DNA of 64,000 nt from Piromyces finnis (GCA_002104945.1 MCFH01000028.1:248001-312000), one strand, 5' to 3'. Positions 38,656 to 49,734 are shown, counted from the stretch's first letter. Translations and numbers: made by a program. The notes: generated from the letters alone by a model not told the origin.

Positions 38656-41600
38656 TTATAGAGAGGACAAATAGGGCTTCACATTTTTAATATGGACATT
38701 ACGTTCTAGTATTTTATGCGTGTCCAGTGTCTCTAAAACTAAAGTGTTGAATTTTGATACTTTCTTTACTTTAAATGGTCCCAAAAGGAATGGATCTAAT
38801 TTTTTTCTACCTATATATCTTACCAGCACTAGATCATCTGGCTTGTACCGGTGTTGCATAGACTTTGCTGTTTCATTTCTTTGGAGCCAATAGTCGTGAG
38901 CTTGCTTGATATTTTCAGTAGCTTCTTGTACCCAATTCTGGTGTCTGACAAAACGTCTGAAATTGTATTCTTCGTCAGACTCGTCCTTTTCTTTTGGAAT
39001 ATCTGGTAGTAACACACTAAGAGGCCATAAATCTTTTCTTCCATATAAAAGTTCAAAACTACTAAACCCTGTAACTTTCGAACGAGACGTACGCAGAGCC
39101 CATAGGGTTGCCGGAAGTATTTCGTCCCAATTTTCTTGATTTTTACATAAATGTCGAAGTATTTTTATTATTTCTCTATTTCTGTTTTCAACTTGTCCAT
39201 TAGCTTCAGGGTGATGTGGTGCAACGAATTGAACCCAGGAACCATATAAGTCTATCATTGTTTTTGTTATATCCGAAGTGAACTGACTTCCATTATCTGT
39301 GACAATTATTTCTGGGACACCATGTCTTGCAAAGACGTCTTTTAGGAAATAAATAACGTCTTGACTTTCAATTTTCTTTAAGGGAGCGGCTTCAACCCAT
39401 TTAGTAGTATAGTCTACTAAAACAATAATATATAAATTTCCTTTATCTGTTAATGGTAGTGGTCCAACTATATCCAAACCAACTCTGACGAAAGGTCTTT
39501 CAACTGGACTTGAAATATTAGACAGATTTTTAGGAATAGGTTTTGGACGATAGCATTGACATTCTAAACATGTTTTAACGACTTTATTTACGTCGTTCCA
39601 CATTCCTGGCCAATAATATATTTCTTTTAATCTGGAAAGTGTTTTTTCAACACCTTCATGGCCGACAAGATGAGCCTTACGAATCAAGGAGAATTTTAAA
39701 GAGTCATCTTCAATAACTTTTAAATAATTTCCAGATTTAGAGCGGTAAACAAGGGTACCATTTAAAAATGAATAGTTCTTCTTAACATATTCAATAATTT
39801 TGGGTGGAGCAAAGGTGGAAATGTTATCTTCTTTGTCTTCTAAAATAGAATGAATAGAATTAATATTTAAATTTTGCGAAGAGGGCATACGAGACAAAGC
39901 ATCAGCAAAAACATTATTTTTACCTTTTTCATAAATAATGTCAACTCTAAATTCATTAAACTTAGCTATCCATCTAATATGTCTATCATTAGAAGGAATA
40001 CTTGAATTAAAGAAGCCTACAAGTGGCTTATGGTCAGTGTACACTTTAACAACAAAAGGAGAAGCTGCAATATAGGAGCGGAATTTATTCAAAGCGAATA
40101 AAATAGCAATACCTTCTTTTTCAGTAACAGAATAACGCGTTTCAGCATCTTTAAGACATCTACTAACACAATAAATAGGAAATTCAATATCATAAGAGTC
40201 AGAAAGCTGAAGAAGAACAGCACCAACAGCATAAGAAGATGCGTCAGTACGAATAATGAACTGTTTATTAGGGTCGGGATATTTTAAAATACTAGAAGAA
40301 CAAATAAAAGAACGAAGTGTATAAAAGGCATCAGAATGGATATCTAACCAAATAAAACTAGCTTTAGGACTTGTTAGTTTATATAAACAACTTGAAATAG
40401 CAGCAAAGTTAGGAATAAATTTTCTATAGTAGCTAACTAAGCCAAGGAAAGACCTAAGTTGAGTGACGTTTTTAGGAGTGTTCCAAGAAGCTATAGCAAG
40501 AACTTTAGAAGGCATAGGTTTAATACCATCTGCAGTAAGTACGTGACCAAGAACTTCGACGGAGTTTTTGCAAAAAGAACACTTATCAATATTAATAGAG
40601 AATTTATGTTCTCTTAGGATAATAAAAAGTTTTTCAAGGTCCTTTAAATGTTGTTTAAAGTTAGGAGAATAAACTAAAATATCATCCATGTAAACAAATA
40701 GACAAGTACCGATAAGAGGCATAAGAATACGGTTCATTTCACGTTGGAAGGATGCGGGTGCATTAGTTAACCCGAATGGCATAACCTTAAAGTTAAAATT
40801 ACCAAACTTAGTAGTGAATGCTGTCTTTTCGATATCTTTGCTATTCATTGGAATTTGATGAAAACCAGAAAAAAGGTCAATAGCAGAGAAATATTTTGCG
40901 CCATGAACAGATTCTAGTAGTTCATCAATAAATGGTAGAGCATACGCGTCTTTAATAGTAATTTGATTTAATTTTCTATAATCGACACACATACGCCATT
41001 TACCATTTTTCTTTTTCACCATAACAACAGGGAATGACCATGGTGAATGGGAAGGTTCAATGAGACCGTGTTTCAATAGTTTCGAAATCTCTTCTTTTAA
41101 TGCTTGGGATTGAGCAAGAGATATCTTATAAGGTCTCAGTTTAATGGGTTTGGTGGATGTTAATTCAATAGAATGAGGTTCAGCATCAGCAACTGAAACA
41201 TCATCAATGGAATCGATTAAAACATCCCTATAATTTTTTATTAAAGAATGAAGTTGAATTTGTTCATCCTTTGAGATAATATTATCAATATCAGAAATAT
41301 CTTTTAAGGAATTAATATTATTCATAATAGTAATATGATATAATTTATTTCCTTGCGATATGGAATCTGATGGTTGAGCAACCATAATAGAGGATCCATC
41401 AGTTTTCATATATAAAGCGTCGTCATCAGGATCTATATATAGCCTATGATCCTTTTGTGACTGGCGCCCAAGTATGATATCATAGCAGGAATCTTCGTCT
41501 TCTAGGATCCAGAAGGTAGTACTTATTTTAAGCTTATCAAAACGAAGAACGAGACTTACTGCTTGATTAGTGGAGATGACTTGTTGGCTAGCTAGCTTGA

Positions 41601-41828
41601 AGAATGTTCTTTTAAAGTATTTAATTTTATGTTTCTTTGATATAATATCAAAGAAGGACTTAGTAATCACGTTGACATCAGAGCCTGTATCCACTAACAC
41701 TCTTACAATATTGTTGTCAACAGAACCTATAACAGAAGCGATATTGACTTTATTAATGACGTTAATCTCATTACTAACATCAATGTTGTCGACACTATTG
41801 TTAACATTATTGTTATTATCATCACCAT
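38656..41828 (-). CDS. pol: Element A pol, C-terminal part: PR-RT-RNase H-integrase
   Basis: The larger part of element A pol, beginning where element B is inserted and ending at a TAA at 38656. In order: aspartic protease VLVDTGSDV (41680-41705); reverse transcriptase with MCVDYRKLNQ, MPFGLTNAP and the YMDDILVYS active site (about 40676-40700); RNase H (RTDASSYAVGA, TEKEGIA, YTDHKPL, ADALSR). Then integrase: an HHCC zinc domain (HLVGHEG, CLECQCY) and the D-D-E core (GLDIVG, TDNGSQF, QVENRN). A GPF module (LGPFKV) ends the integrase; no chromodomain follows. An ATG-started reading frame exists from 41862, but its first 11-12 codons are LTR sequence of element B. The bases 41824-41828 are the target-site duplication. 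Catalytic residues are intact. Confidence 0.95.
41824..41828. other. Target-site duplication ACCAT (left copy)
   Basis: Matches ACCAT at 47269-47273 on the far side of element B. This 5-bp duplication is the size usual for Ty3/gypsy integrases and proves that B inserted into A. Confidence 0.95.
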
Positions 41829-42201
41829 TGTAACGAAATATTATAATAATAAACACACACACTCTAATGTATCAAATATATATGTATTTTTTTTAATAAT
41901 GTTTATTTATTAAATTTATTATTATAATACGACTAACTCGCTAGGTCAGTGTATTATCAAACTAAAGACGAAACAAAAAAAAAAACTAATTTTTATTAAT
42001 TATTAATAAAAACACTAAAGAACTATTTTATCTTTCTTATTCTCTCTTTTATACATGAAAATTATTTTTTTTTTTAATACAATTTGATAAGTGAATTAAT
42101 TACTTAATGATTGGTTATAAAAATATAATTATGAAATTTTCATTAATCTAACCTTAATGATTTTCTAGTCTAACCCTTATCATTAGATATACCTCATTAC
42201 A
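41829..42201 (-). repeat. 3' LTR of element B (373 bp)
   Basis: The same length and sequence as 46896-47268 on direct reading. It has TGTAA/TTACA termini and carries the CA/GT-rich CACACACACTC stretch. Confidence 0.97.
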
Positions 42202-42214
42202 AGCTCCTCCTCTA
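42202..42214 (-). other. Polypurine tract of element B
   Basis: On the minus strand it reads AGAGGAGGAGCT directly before the 3' LTR, the expected plus-strand primer site. Confidence 0.8.
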
Positions 42215-42297
42215 AATTCGGATTCCAGACGAATTTATAAGCTAATAATTTTTTTTTTTTTTTTAAATAGGCAGTTGACTTCATATGAGAATTAAAA

Positions 42298-42581
42298 GGT
42301 GTGGTACAATGGTCGAGTAGTTGGCAATAAACTAGAAGGTTGTGGGTTCGAAGTCGGGGTTGGTAGAGTAACTTTGATGTAAGGCGGGTTGGCGCCAAGA
42401 CTAAAGTATGTCCAACAAGTACTAGAGGTTTCATAGGCAAGGTTCCAATATGGCCGTTTGATAGTACTTGTTCTTGGTACGCTTGTAAGTCCAGTAAATC
42501 CCTATGGGAGCTTCGCCAAAACGGTATCGGTTAAGTTTATTCTAAAAATTAATATTCCCTCATTTGTGTCTAAAAATTAAT
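42298..42581 (+). mobile_element. tRNA-derived SINE-like sequence inside element B
   Basis: Antisense to element B, between its stop codon and 3' LTR. An A box TGGTACAATGG (42302-42312) and a B-box-like GGTTCGAAGTC (42345-42355) start 43 bp apart, as in tRNA genes. The 5' and 3' flanks do not pair into an acceptor stem, so it is not a tRNA gene. A ~220-bp tRNA-unrelated body follows, ending with two copies of TCTAAAAATTAAT. Possible target duplications are ATGAGAATTAA before it and ATGAAAATTAG after it (9 of 11 identical). Read from its sequence alone, a Pol III SINE is the best explanation; exact ends are uncertain. Confidence 0.5.
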
Positions 42582-42626
42582 GAAAATTAGTTAATTTTAT
42601 TATTATTAGTTTTTTTTTTTTTTTTT

Positions 42627-45600
42627 TTAATGGGTCTTGTTGAATTCTCTTAGCTTTGCTGGACAGTTCAGATTTTCTTCGGGTTCCCATGAGGCTTCTG
42701 AAATAGGATATCCTTTCCATTTGATCAAGTACTGAGTTTTGTTATAGCGTCTTCTTTTGTCCAGAATTTCTTCTACTTCGTATTCCTCCTCTTCGTTTAT
42801 AATGACAGGTGGTGGAGGTTGAACTTTTCGGTTTGTACTTTTCCCTTCGAAGTAAGGCTCGAGAGATGATTTATGGAATACCGGATCAATCTTCATGTTA
42901 CCAGGGAGTTTCAATTTGAATGAGACTTCTGATATTTGTTGTTCAATTTCATAGGGACCGAGTTTCCGAGGGGTGAATTTTTTATTTCCCTTAACTAAAT
43001 TATTATTGATTAACCATACCTTTTCTCCTGGTTTGAATGACGGGCCTGGTTGTCTATGTCTATTGGCGAAATGTTCTTGTTTCTTTTGGGCTTCCGAAAG
43101 GTTTTTCTTGAGGGTGCTGATAATTTCTTTTAATTCTTTTGTGTATTCTTCAGCTCTTGGAACTTCACTTGTTGTTGGAATTGTTGGATTAAAATTAGGA
43201 TGGAAACCATAGTTCAAGAAGAAGGGTGTTTGTTTTGCAGATTCTTGAACTGAATTATTGTAACTAAATTCAGCTAGGCTTAAGTATTCGATCCAGTTAG
43301 TGCCTTTGTAATTTGAGAAGCAGCGTAGATATTGTTCTACAACGGAGTTCACTCTCTCCGTCTGGCCATTGGATTGGTGGTGATAAGCAGAAGAGTATTT
43401 CAAATCAATCTTGAGGGTAGCAAAGAATTTCTTCCAAAACTTTGAAGTGAACTGAGAACCTTGGTCGAGAACAATGTCGGAGGGGCATCCATGAAGTTTG
43501 AAGACGTTGTTAATGAAAGCTTCGGCAGCACGTTCAGCAGAGGGAACTTTTTCAAGAGGGATAAAGTGAGCCATTTTTGTCAATCGATCAATGACAACGA
43601 AGATACAGGTAAATCCACGAGAAGAGGGGAGGTCAGTGATAAAATCCATAGCAATGGAAGACCAGGGACGTTCACCTAAAGGAAGAGTGGATAATAACCC
43701 GTAAGGTTTATGTCTAGAGGATTTCGAACGACAGCAGACCTCACAAGAACGGACATAGTCCTTAACATCCTGATACATTTTGGGCCACCAGTAGTTACGG
43801 GAAATCAAGGATAAAGTTTTTGAAATACCAAAATGGCCGGCAGCAGGGGAGTCATGACAAGAAGACAGAATTTCAACTCGGCAATCATTAGGAACATAGA
43901 TTTTATCTTGGAAAAGGAGGACGTTGTTACTAAGTTTGTAGTCAGAAGAACAATTATCATTGAGAAGTTGATTAGAAGTCTCAATGAAGAATTTGTCAAG
44001 TTTACAAGAGAGAGCAATTTTTTCAAGAAGAGAAGAAGGAGTGGATGAAGCAAAGCAGGAGCTGAAATTTTCGGGACGAAAGACAGAGTTATTAGAATCG
44101 GAATTGCAAGAGTGATCAAGATAGTCAGGTCTTCTTGACAAGGCATCGGTTTTCCCGTTCGAGGAACCAGGGCGATATTCAATGACAAAATCGAATTCAG
44201 CAAGGAAAAGGGACCATCTAATTAATCTCTGAGTCATCTTCTCCGGTTTCTTCTGAAAAAGGAGGTTTCTGTGGTCTGATATAATTTTGAAAGGATGATT
44301 CGCACCTTTCAAAAAATGTCTCCACACTTCTAAGGACGCGACGATAGCCAAAAGTTCTTTATCATAGATAGGGTAGTTCTTCTCCGGGTTTGTAAGGGAT
44401 CTAGAAAAGAACGCAACAGGGTGAAGAATATTGTCGGACTTGTTGACTTGAGACAATACAGCACCTATGGCGAAGTTACTTGCATCGGTTTCGACAACGA
44501 AAGGTAGGTCAACATCAGGATATGCAAGGATAGGCTGACTAATAAAATGCTTAACCAAAGCATCAAAAGCATCTTGAGCGGTATCGTTCCAAACGAAGGC
44601 GGTGTTCTTCTTGCAAAGTTGGTGGAGTGGGTGAGCAACCTTAGCAAAGCCAGGAATAAATCTACGATAATAGTTGGCTAAGCCTAGGAAAGATTGTAGT
44701 TCATGGACCGATTTAGGAGTCGGCCATTCCGCAATGGCTTTCACCTTATTAGGGTCCATTCCGATACCAGAGGCAGAGATTCTATGACCAAGGAAGTCAA
44801 GACAAGGAGAGTCGAATAGACATTTTTCAAGTTTAGCGTACAGTCCGGCTTCTTCGAGTCTACGAAGGACTTCATTGACGTGTTCATGATGTTCGGCTAT
44901 ATTATCAGAGAAAATGATAATATCGTCAATATACGAAAAGACGAATTTACCGATAATGCCTTCAAGAACGTCGTTAATAAAATGTTGGAAGACTGCAGGA
45001 GCGTTCTTGAGACCGAAAGGCATTACCAGATATTCGAAATGGCCAAATTGACAGGTGAAGGCGGTCTTATATTCATCGCCTTCTTTGATTCTTACCAAGT
45101 TATAGGCGGATCGAAGATCTAGCTTCGAGAACACCTTAGCTTTTCCTAGATGATCCAACATGTCTTGGATCAATGGGAGAGGGTACGAGTTCCTAATGGT
45201 GATTTCGTTCAAGCGGCGGTAGTCGATACACATACGAAGTTCTCCACTCTTCTTCGGGACAAACAGAACGGGAGCACCAGCTGGCGATTTGGATTTGCGG
45301 ATAAACCCCTTTTTTAAATTTTCATTAATGGTTTCTTCTAATACCTTTGATTCTTTCTCAGTAAGTCGGTAGATTGGACCATAAAACAAGTTGCTATTTG
45401 GTCTCAGGTTGATCTCACAGTCGTACGGGCGATGAGGAGGGAGTTTATCAGCGAGCCTTTCCTCGAACACTTTGGAGTGTTGAGAGTAGTGAATTGGAAT
45501 TTGGGGTGACTCAACTTCAGGTTCTTCTAAACAAGTGAATACATTGAAAGGGTATTCAGGTGTATTTCCAACTGACATTTCGTCCTTCGATTGGTCTTCG

Positions 45601-46826
45601 AGTTCAGAAGTGGTAGAGCTAGCAGATTCTTTCCTTAAGTAATTTTCCTTACAGTATTCAGAATGATAGGAAACGTCCTTACTAGCAAAATTGATTGTCG
45701 GATTGTGAAGGGCCAGCCAATCAGAGCCAAGAATACAACAGTAAGAAGGCAATTCTACGACGTAAAATTGTAACTGGCATGAGTGATTCATGTGTTCCAC
45801 AGTTATAGGCCAAGTCTGGCCGATAATCTTTTGGTGACCTCCGATACCTATAATTTGTGGGCATTTTACTTTGGTAATTATAGGGATCTCATGGGCCTTA
45901 ACAAAGGCGTGGTCTATCAAACAGAATTGTGAACCACTATCTAAGAGAACTTTAGTTCCGACAGATTTGTATGGAAGAACAATATCAACATCGATAACAG
46001 TTTGAGGTAAAGAGGAGTTATCCGAAAGTCGAGTGGATTTTTCTTGTTCATTCAAAACATGGACCCCAGCATTATTAGTATGGTTTTCCTTTTTGGTTCT
46101 AATAGGGCATTCAGATAATCGGTGACCAGGTTTACCACAATATAAGCAGAGATTCTCTTTCATTCGGCGGCTACGTTCTTCACTTGAAATGGGGCCAAAA
46201 TTATTTTCCTTCTTGGGCTGAGTGGATTTACTTGTAGATCTTTCTGAGGAGCGGGATTGGAAGCTTTGTTTAGAACGGAAACTTCTATTGGATCTTCTGT
46301 TTATTTCCTCTTGGTGGCATGCCAATCTACTTCCTATACGACTGGCTATTGTTTGTAAGTTTATCAAGGTAGAAGGGCCAGGAAACATCTGAAGGATATG
46401 GGTGGCGATTCTATCGTCCAACCCATCAACAAAAGCATCCATCTTGGCTTGTTCATTCCAAGTGGATTCATCAGCATAGTAGTTAAATTCCTTGATATAC
46501 TCTTGAGTATTGGATAGGCCACGTTGTTTGATCTTCTTGAGCTTTTGGTTGGCAGTATAGACCATATCCTGAAAACCAAAAGCAGCCTTCAGCTTTCCAA
46601 CAAAGGCGCCATAATCCTGTAAGCAAGGATCATGGTTGTTAATCAAGGTAGCAGCCCAATTCATTGCATCCCCGTAGAGGCGACTAACGACGTAGAAGAC
46701 CTTTTCTCCATCGTCCCTTCCTATTTCAGGATGGATCATAAAGATCATGTCCATTTTGGCTAAGAATCCCTTCAGGTAGCGACGGTTGCCATCAAAACCG
46801 TTCTTCAAATCAGCAGAGTTATCCAT
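42627..46826 (-). CDS. gag-pol: Element B gag-pol polyprotein with chromodomain, 1399 aa
   Basis: One uninterrupted frame. Gag has a capsid-like N-terminus and a zinc knuckle [14 protein letters not shown] (about residues 227-240). The protease has [12 protein letters not shown] (about 293). Reverse transcriptase carries [19 protein letters not shown] and the YIDDIIIFS active site (about 630), and RNase H has [25 protein letters not shown] and TDALSRR. Integrase has the HHCC domain ([18 protein letters not shown], about 990-1030) and the D-D-E residues ([21 protein letters not shown]), then a GPY-like LGPYEI. A chromodomain (about residues 1345-1395: [28 protein letters not shown]) ends the protein. 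Chromodomains of such elements read histone methyl marks and guide integration. Protease release of Gag from a single fusion is typical of Tf1-like elements. Confidence 0.97.
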   Translation of the reverse strand: MDNSADLKNGFDGNRRYLKGFLAKMDMIFMIHPEIGRDDGEKVFYVVSRLYGDAMNWAATLINNHDPCLQDYGAFVGKLKAAFGFQDMVYTANQKLKKIKQRGLSNTQEYIKEFNYYADESTWNEQAKMDAFVDGLDDRIATHILQMFPGPSTLINLQTIASRIGSRLACHQEEINRRSNRSFRSKQSFQSRSSERSTSKSTQPKKENNFGPISSEERSRRMKENLCLYCGKPGHRLSECPIRTKKENHTNNAGVHVLNEQEKSTRLSDNSSLPQTVIDVDIVLPYKSVGTKVLLDSGSQFCLIDHAFVKAHEIPIITKVKCPQIIGIGGHQKIIGQTWPITVEHMNHSCQLQFYVVELPSYCCILGSDWLALHNPTINFASKDVSYHSEYCKENYLRKESASSTTSELEDQSKDEMSVGNTPEYPFNVFTCLEEPEVESPQIPIHYSQHSKVFEERLADKLPPHRPYDCEINLRPNSNLFYGPIYRLTEKESKVLEETINENLKKGFIRKSKSPAGAPVLFVPKKSGELRMCIDYRRLNEITIRNSYPLPLIQDMLDHLGKAKVFSKLDLRSAYNLVRIKEGDEYKTAFTCQFGHFEYLVMPFGLKNAPAVFQHFINDVLEGIIGKFVFSYIDDIIIFSDNIAEHHEHVNEVLRRLEEAGLYAKLEKCLFDSPCLDFLGHRISASGIGMDPNKVKAIAEWPTPKSVHELQSFLGLANYYRRFIPGFAKVAHPLHQLCKKNTAFVWNDTAQDAFDALVKHFISQPILAYPDVDLPFVVETDASNFAIGAVLSQVNKSDNILHPVAFFSRSLTNPEKNYPIYDKELLAIVASLEVWRHFLKGANHPFKIISDHRNLLFQKKPEKMTQRLIRWSLFLAEFDFVIEYRPGSSNGKTDALSRRPDYLDHSCNSDSNNSVFRPENFSSCFASSTPSSLLEKIALSCKLDKFFIETSNQLLNDNCSSDYKLSNNVLLFQDKIYVPNDCRVEILSSCHDSPAAGHFGISKTLSLISRNYWWPKMYQDVKDYVRSCEVCCRSKSSRHKPYGLLSTLPLGERPWSSIAMDFITDLPSSRGFTCIFVVIDRLTKMAHFIPLEKVPSAERAAEAFINNVFKLHGCPSDIVLDQGSQFTSKFWKKFFATLKIDLKYSSAYHHQSNGQTERVNSVVEQYLRCFSNYKGTNWIEYLSLAEFSYNNSVQESAKQTPFFLNYGFHPNFNPTIPTTSEVPRAEEYTKELKEIISTLKKNLSEAQKKQEHFANRHRQPGPSFKPGEKVWLINNNLVKGNKKFTPRKLGPYEIEQQISEVSFKLKLPGNMKIDPVFHKSSLEPYFEGKSTNRKVQPPPPVIINEEEEYEVEEILDKRRRYNKTQYLIKWKGYPISEASWEPEENLNCPAKLREFNKTH

Positions 46827-46879
46827 AAAAAAAATTAGAAGTAAGCAAATAAACGAGGCACTGAGGTAGCGATCTTTTT

Positions 46880-46895
46880 CTTAGAGTGTTTTTAT
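46880..46895 (-). other. Possible self-priming site of element B
   Basis: Directly inside the 5' LTR the minus strand reads ATAAAAACACTCTAAG, with no TGG expected of a tRNA primer site. Its complement TTAGAGTGT recurs inside the LTR about 45 bp from the LTR end. This is the arrangement used by Tf1/sushi elements that prime from a folded 5' end of their own RNA. The match is 9 bp plus a short extension, so this is suggestive only. Confidence 0.4.
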
Positions 46896-47268
46896 TGTAA
46901 CGAAATATTATAATAATAAACACACACACTCTAATGTATCAAATATATATGTATTTTTTTTAATAATGTTTATTTATTAAATTTATTATTATAATACGAC
47001 TAACTCGCTAGGTCAGTGTATTATCAAACTAAAGACGAAACAAAAAAAAAAACTAATTTTTATTAATTATTAATAAAAACACTAAAGAACTATTTTATCT
47101 TTCTTATTCTCTCTTTTATACATGAAAATTATTTTTTTTTTTAATACAATTTGATAAGTGAATTAATTACTTAATGATTGGTTATAAAAATATAATTATG
47201 AAATTTTCATTAATCTAACCTTAATGATTTTCTAGTCTAACCCTTATCATTAGATATACCTCATTACA
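46896..47268 (-). repeat. 5' LTR of element B (373 bp)
   Basis: The partner of 41829-42201. It should carry the promoter for the minus-strand transcript. Its outer end is followed by the ACCAT target duplication at 47269-47273. Confidence 0.97.
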
Positions 47269-48138
47269 ACCATCGACATCACCTTCGTTGATAATATTAA
47301 TAAATGAACTAATATCATCATCATCAAGATCCAAATTTTGAATGGCGTTTATTTTTCTAACGTCATTAGGATCAAGTTTTAAGCCTTTCGCACAAAGTCT
47401 TCTAATGATAGGGCTAACAGCAAAGAGTTGTGCAAAGGTAATACCAGCATTGGTATTATTGAGAGCATCATATACATCATACTCCTTATTTTTGCCAAGC
47501 ATAATAATAGAACGTAAGAAGTCGTAATAGTTTCCTTTCAGCGACTTCTTACTTCCAATAACTTCTTCCTCTATATCATCTTGATTACTAGAGATATCCG
47601 GACCAGTTCTCCTTTTGTTTCTGGCTTCTTTATTTTTCTTCTTGGCAGAAGAGATATTCTTGTCTGCAATTACCGAGGGGTCTAGGATGTCCATGCGGGA
47701 AGTAGTGGTATGAAAATTTGAATTTTTCTCGTTTTGAATTTCTTGCTGTTCTTTCATCTGAGTGGCCTTTGTGTGTATTGGCAAGGGGTTTTCTCGAAGT
47801 TTCTTTTTCTTCGACTGAGTCACGTGATCCTCATCTTCACTTTCATCACTTTCTTCAGAACTTTTCCTCTTGAATGCGTAAATAAGGTTTTCGATGTCCT
47901 TATCATCGATTGTATTTGTCACGTGATTTTGTGTAACATCATCCTTATCTATGTCTTTGATTGGATCATCCACCAAAGGGTCAGAGAATTTTTCTTCAGA
48001 ATTTGAAAATTTTTCTGTTTTATGTGAGTCACGTGTTTCATCAACATAAACTTGCTCGTTTATGTTATTGATATTGTGGGTTTGGTTATTATCAATTTTG
48101 GAGTTAGAAGGGGAAGATTGAGAACTTCCCCCATTTAA
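47269..48138 (-). CDS. pol: Element A pol, N-terminal part (frameshift product)
   Basis: The start of pol, entered by a -1 frameshift from gag: the first pol codon after slippage begins at 48138. It encodes 290 residues up to the element B insertion, polar and acidic at first (KFSDPLVDDPIK, SEESDESEDED) and more ordered near the end. No enzymatic motif lies here; protease follows after the insertion. When B and one duplicated ACCAT are discounted, the reading frame continues without shift into 41823-38656. In the present copy translation would run about 15 codons into the LTR of B and stop at 47221. Confidence 0.85.
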
Positions 48139-48144
48139 TTTAAA
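48110..48144 (-). promoter_or_regulatory. Programmed -1 ribosomal frameshift signal
   Basis: On the minus strand the heptamer T TTA AAT (48144-48138) lies in gag frame in the X XXY YYZ form, directly before the gag stop TAA (48137-48135). After a 6-nt spacer comes a hairpin with a 7-bp perfect stem: arm GGGGAAG at 48131-48125, an 8-nt loop, arm CTTCCCC at 48116-48110. A -1 slip gives exactly the open pol frame. All three parts of a classic signal are present and correctly spaced. Confidence 0.85.
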
Positions 48145-49004
48145 TGGTTTTGGGAAAGGAGAGTAGCAATAAACTTATTCATATCTGACATTTCATTAGG
48201 GCAAAAACGAGCATCATGTCCTCTCTGATTACAGCGGTGACAGACATGAATTTTCATCTGGGCAAAACTCTTGGTCAGAGCCTCTAGATCGGATTCCTTA
48301 ACGTCTTTTGTACCTCCTTGATTTTTATTGTTATTACTACTACTACTGTTATTATTACTATTATTATTATTATAAGGCGATTTTTCATTGTTGGTAGTAG
48401 TTCTTTTCTTAAAGGAGCTATTGCTTTTGTTTCTTTTATAGTTATAGTCGGTTTCGTCATCACTTTCATAAGCTGAGATGGTTTCTTCTGCTGTGATGGC
48501 GATTCTCATAGCGTCCTTTAAGGTTTTTGGTTGTTTATTAATAAGAGAATTCATAATGGGAGTTCTCCTATTAAAGGCTTTAATGTAAAGGAAAACAAGT
48601 CTTTCTTCAGAAGGCTTATCCCTTTCTTTAATTTCTTTCAAGAGGTCATTGAAGGAACGATTGAATTCTCTAACTGAACTCTTGTTTATTTTAATTTTTT
48701 CTAGTTTATTGAGGTTCTTATTGGAAGTTTTATCATCCTCAAATAAGTTAGATATTTTATTGATAAATTCATTATAAGATAGGGATCTATCTTCATAATA
48801 AATATCGCTACAAAGATCCTTAGTTTTGTCCGAAGTAGCGATTAGAGCAACTCTTTTTTTTTCTTTTTCAGAAAGGTTTAAGTCCTCCAAGATATCTTCG
48901 AGTTCCATCTTCCATCTAAAGAACTTGGTAGTTTTCTTTCCGAGAGGGCTTATTTCTTTGGCCATACTTGCGGCTCTTTCAAAGTTATTCTTATCTTCGG
49001 ACAT
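48135..49004 (-). CDS. gag: Element A Gag, 289 aa
   Basis: Structural protein of the virus-like particle. The N-terminal half has the helical retrotransposon Gag pattern (FFRWKMELEDIL, SVREFNRSFNDLLKEI, IKAFNRRTPIMNSL). A disordered Asn/Ser-rich stretch (about residues 190-235) follows, and then one CCHC zinc knuckle CHRCNQRGHDARFC (about residues 254-267) for RNA binding. The frame ends at the frameshift signal; about 98 bp of leader separates its ATG from the 5' LTR. Intact. Confidence 0.93.
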   Translation of the reverse strand: MSEDKNNFERAASMAKEISPLGKKTTKFFRWKMELEDILEDLNLSEKEKKRVALIATSDKTKDLCSDIYYEDRSLSYNEFINKISNLFEDDKTSNKNLNKLEKIKINKSSVREFNRSFNDLLKEIKERDKPSEERLVFLYIKAFNRRTPIMNSLINKQPKTLKDAMRIAITAEETISAYESDDETDYNYKRNKSNSSFKKRTTTNNEKSPYNNNNSNNNSSSSNNNKNQGGTKDVKESDLEALTKSFAQMKIHVCHRCNQRGHDARFCPNEMSDMNKFIATLLSQNHLN

Positions 49005-49081
49005 ATTTATTAATTTAATTAAATAAATATGCTATATATATAAGTAAACAGGAATTTTATATTTTCGGCTATCCCACGGGA

Positions 49082-49100
49082 CGACTGAGGTTCTCCACCA
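49082..49100 (-). other. Primer-binding-site-like sequence of element A
   Basis: Two bases inside the 5' LTR the minus strand reads TGGTGGAGAACCTCAGTCG. It starts with the TGG that pairs to the CCA end of a tRNA primer. I could not identify the tRNA. Confidence 0.6.
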
Positions 49101-49102
49101 CT

Positions 49103-49734
49103 TGATAACGGATTGGTAGTTATATTACAACTTTTTAAACTACTTATTCGTTACCTTATATTGTTTTATCTCGACAGCTATTGTACGAGCTTTAACAATA
49201 TCTACTTGTTTTATTATTTATTTTAATTTATTTTATAATATTTTATAATATTTATAGTTTTATTATTTAATAATATTTATATAGAATAATAACACCAGAT
49301 TTATTCTATAAAATATTATTTATTATTAACACAATAATTACAAACTAGACAAGTTTAATTTCGTTTTTATATTTTCTTTTATTTATTGTTTTTATACTCT
49401 TTTTTAACAATAATTTTTATTATATAAAAACTTATTTTTGTCTTTTAATTATTATTATGTATTATTTAACTAACTATATTAACTATTATTAAAAATTCAA
49501 CTTCTTATTAATATGTTAAGTCTTCCCATTTTCTACTAAAAATTATTATTATTCTTTATATTAAAAATTATTTTTATAATTTAACCCAATCAAATATATA
49601 AATTTATAAAATATTTGATTTTATGTAAATTATATTTTTATGCTAAACTATATAAAATTATTTAATAATTATTTTTATAATAAAACGTTCTACAAATATC
49701 AAATTTATAATATATTTATAATTATTATTTATCA
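49103..49734 (-). repeat. 5' LTR of element A (632 bp)
   Basis: The partner of 37690-38321. Its outer end (49734) is followed by the TTGA target duplication and then, 10 bp further, by the tRNA-Ile gene. Confidence 0.97.

Larger units (their letters stand above)
41829..47268 (-). mobile_element. Chromodomain Ty3/gypsy retrotransposon B, nested in A
   Basis: A complete 5.44-kb element on the minus strand. It has 373-bp LTRs with TGTAA...TTACA ends, a 5-bp target duplication (ACCAT), a polypurine tract, and one long gag-pol frame ending in a chromodomain. The single fused ORF and chromodomain fit the Tf1/sushi chromovirus group. The two LTRs look identical by eye. All catalytic motifs are present and the frame is unbroken, so it may be active. 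A SINE-like sequence lies antisense in its 3' untranslated region. Confidence 0.96.
37690..49734 (-). mobile_element. Ty3/gypsy LTR retrotransposon A, interrupted by element B
   Basis: A full-length LTR retrotransposon on the minus strand. It has 632-bp LTRs with TGATAA...TTATCA ends and a 4-bp target duplication TTGA (37686-37689 and 49735-49738). Other parts are a primer-binding-like TGG start just inside the 5' LTR, gag, pol in the -1 frame, and a polypurine tract before the 3' LTR. Without the nested element B (41829-47268) and its 5-bp duplication it is about 6.6 kb. The domain order PR-RT-RH-INT places it in Ty3/gypsy, and no chromodomain is present. It sits 10-14 bp upstream of a tRNA gene. 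The LTRs look identical by eye, indicating recent insertion. Pol is now split, so this copy cannot make full-length pol itself. Confidence 0.95.

Noticed and set aside
41829-41862. ATG start at 41862 for element A pol
   Set aside because: These codons belong to the LTR of the inserted element B; the native pol comes by frameshift from gag.
42295-42370. A functional tRNA gene
   Set aside because: A and B boxes are present but the would-be acceptor arms do not pair, so a SINE-like origin fits better.
42183-42440. 85-codon minus-strand frame in element B
   Set aside because: It crosses the LTR end, the polypurine tract and the SINE-like sequence, so it is not a gene.
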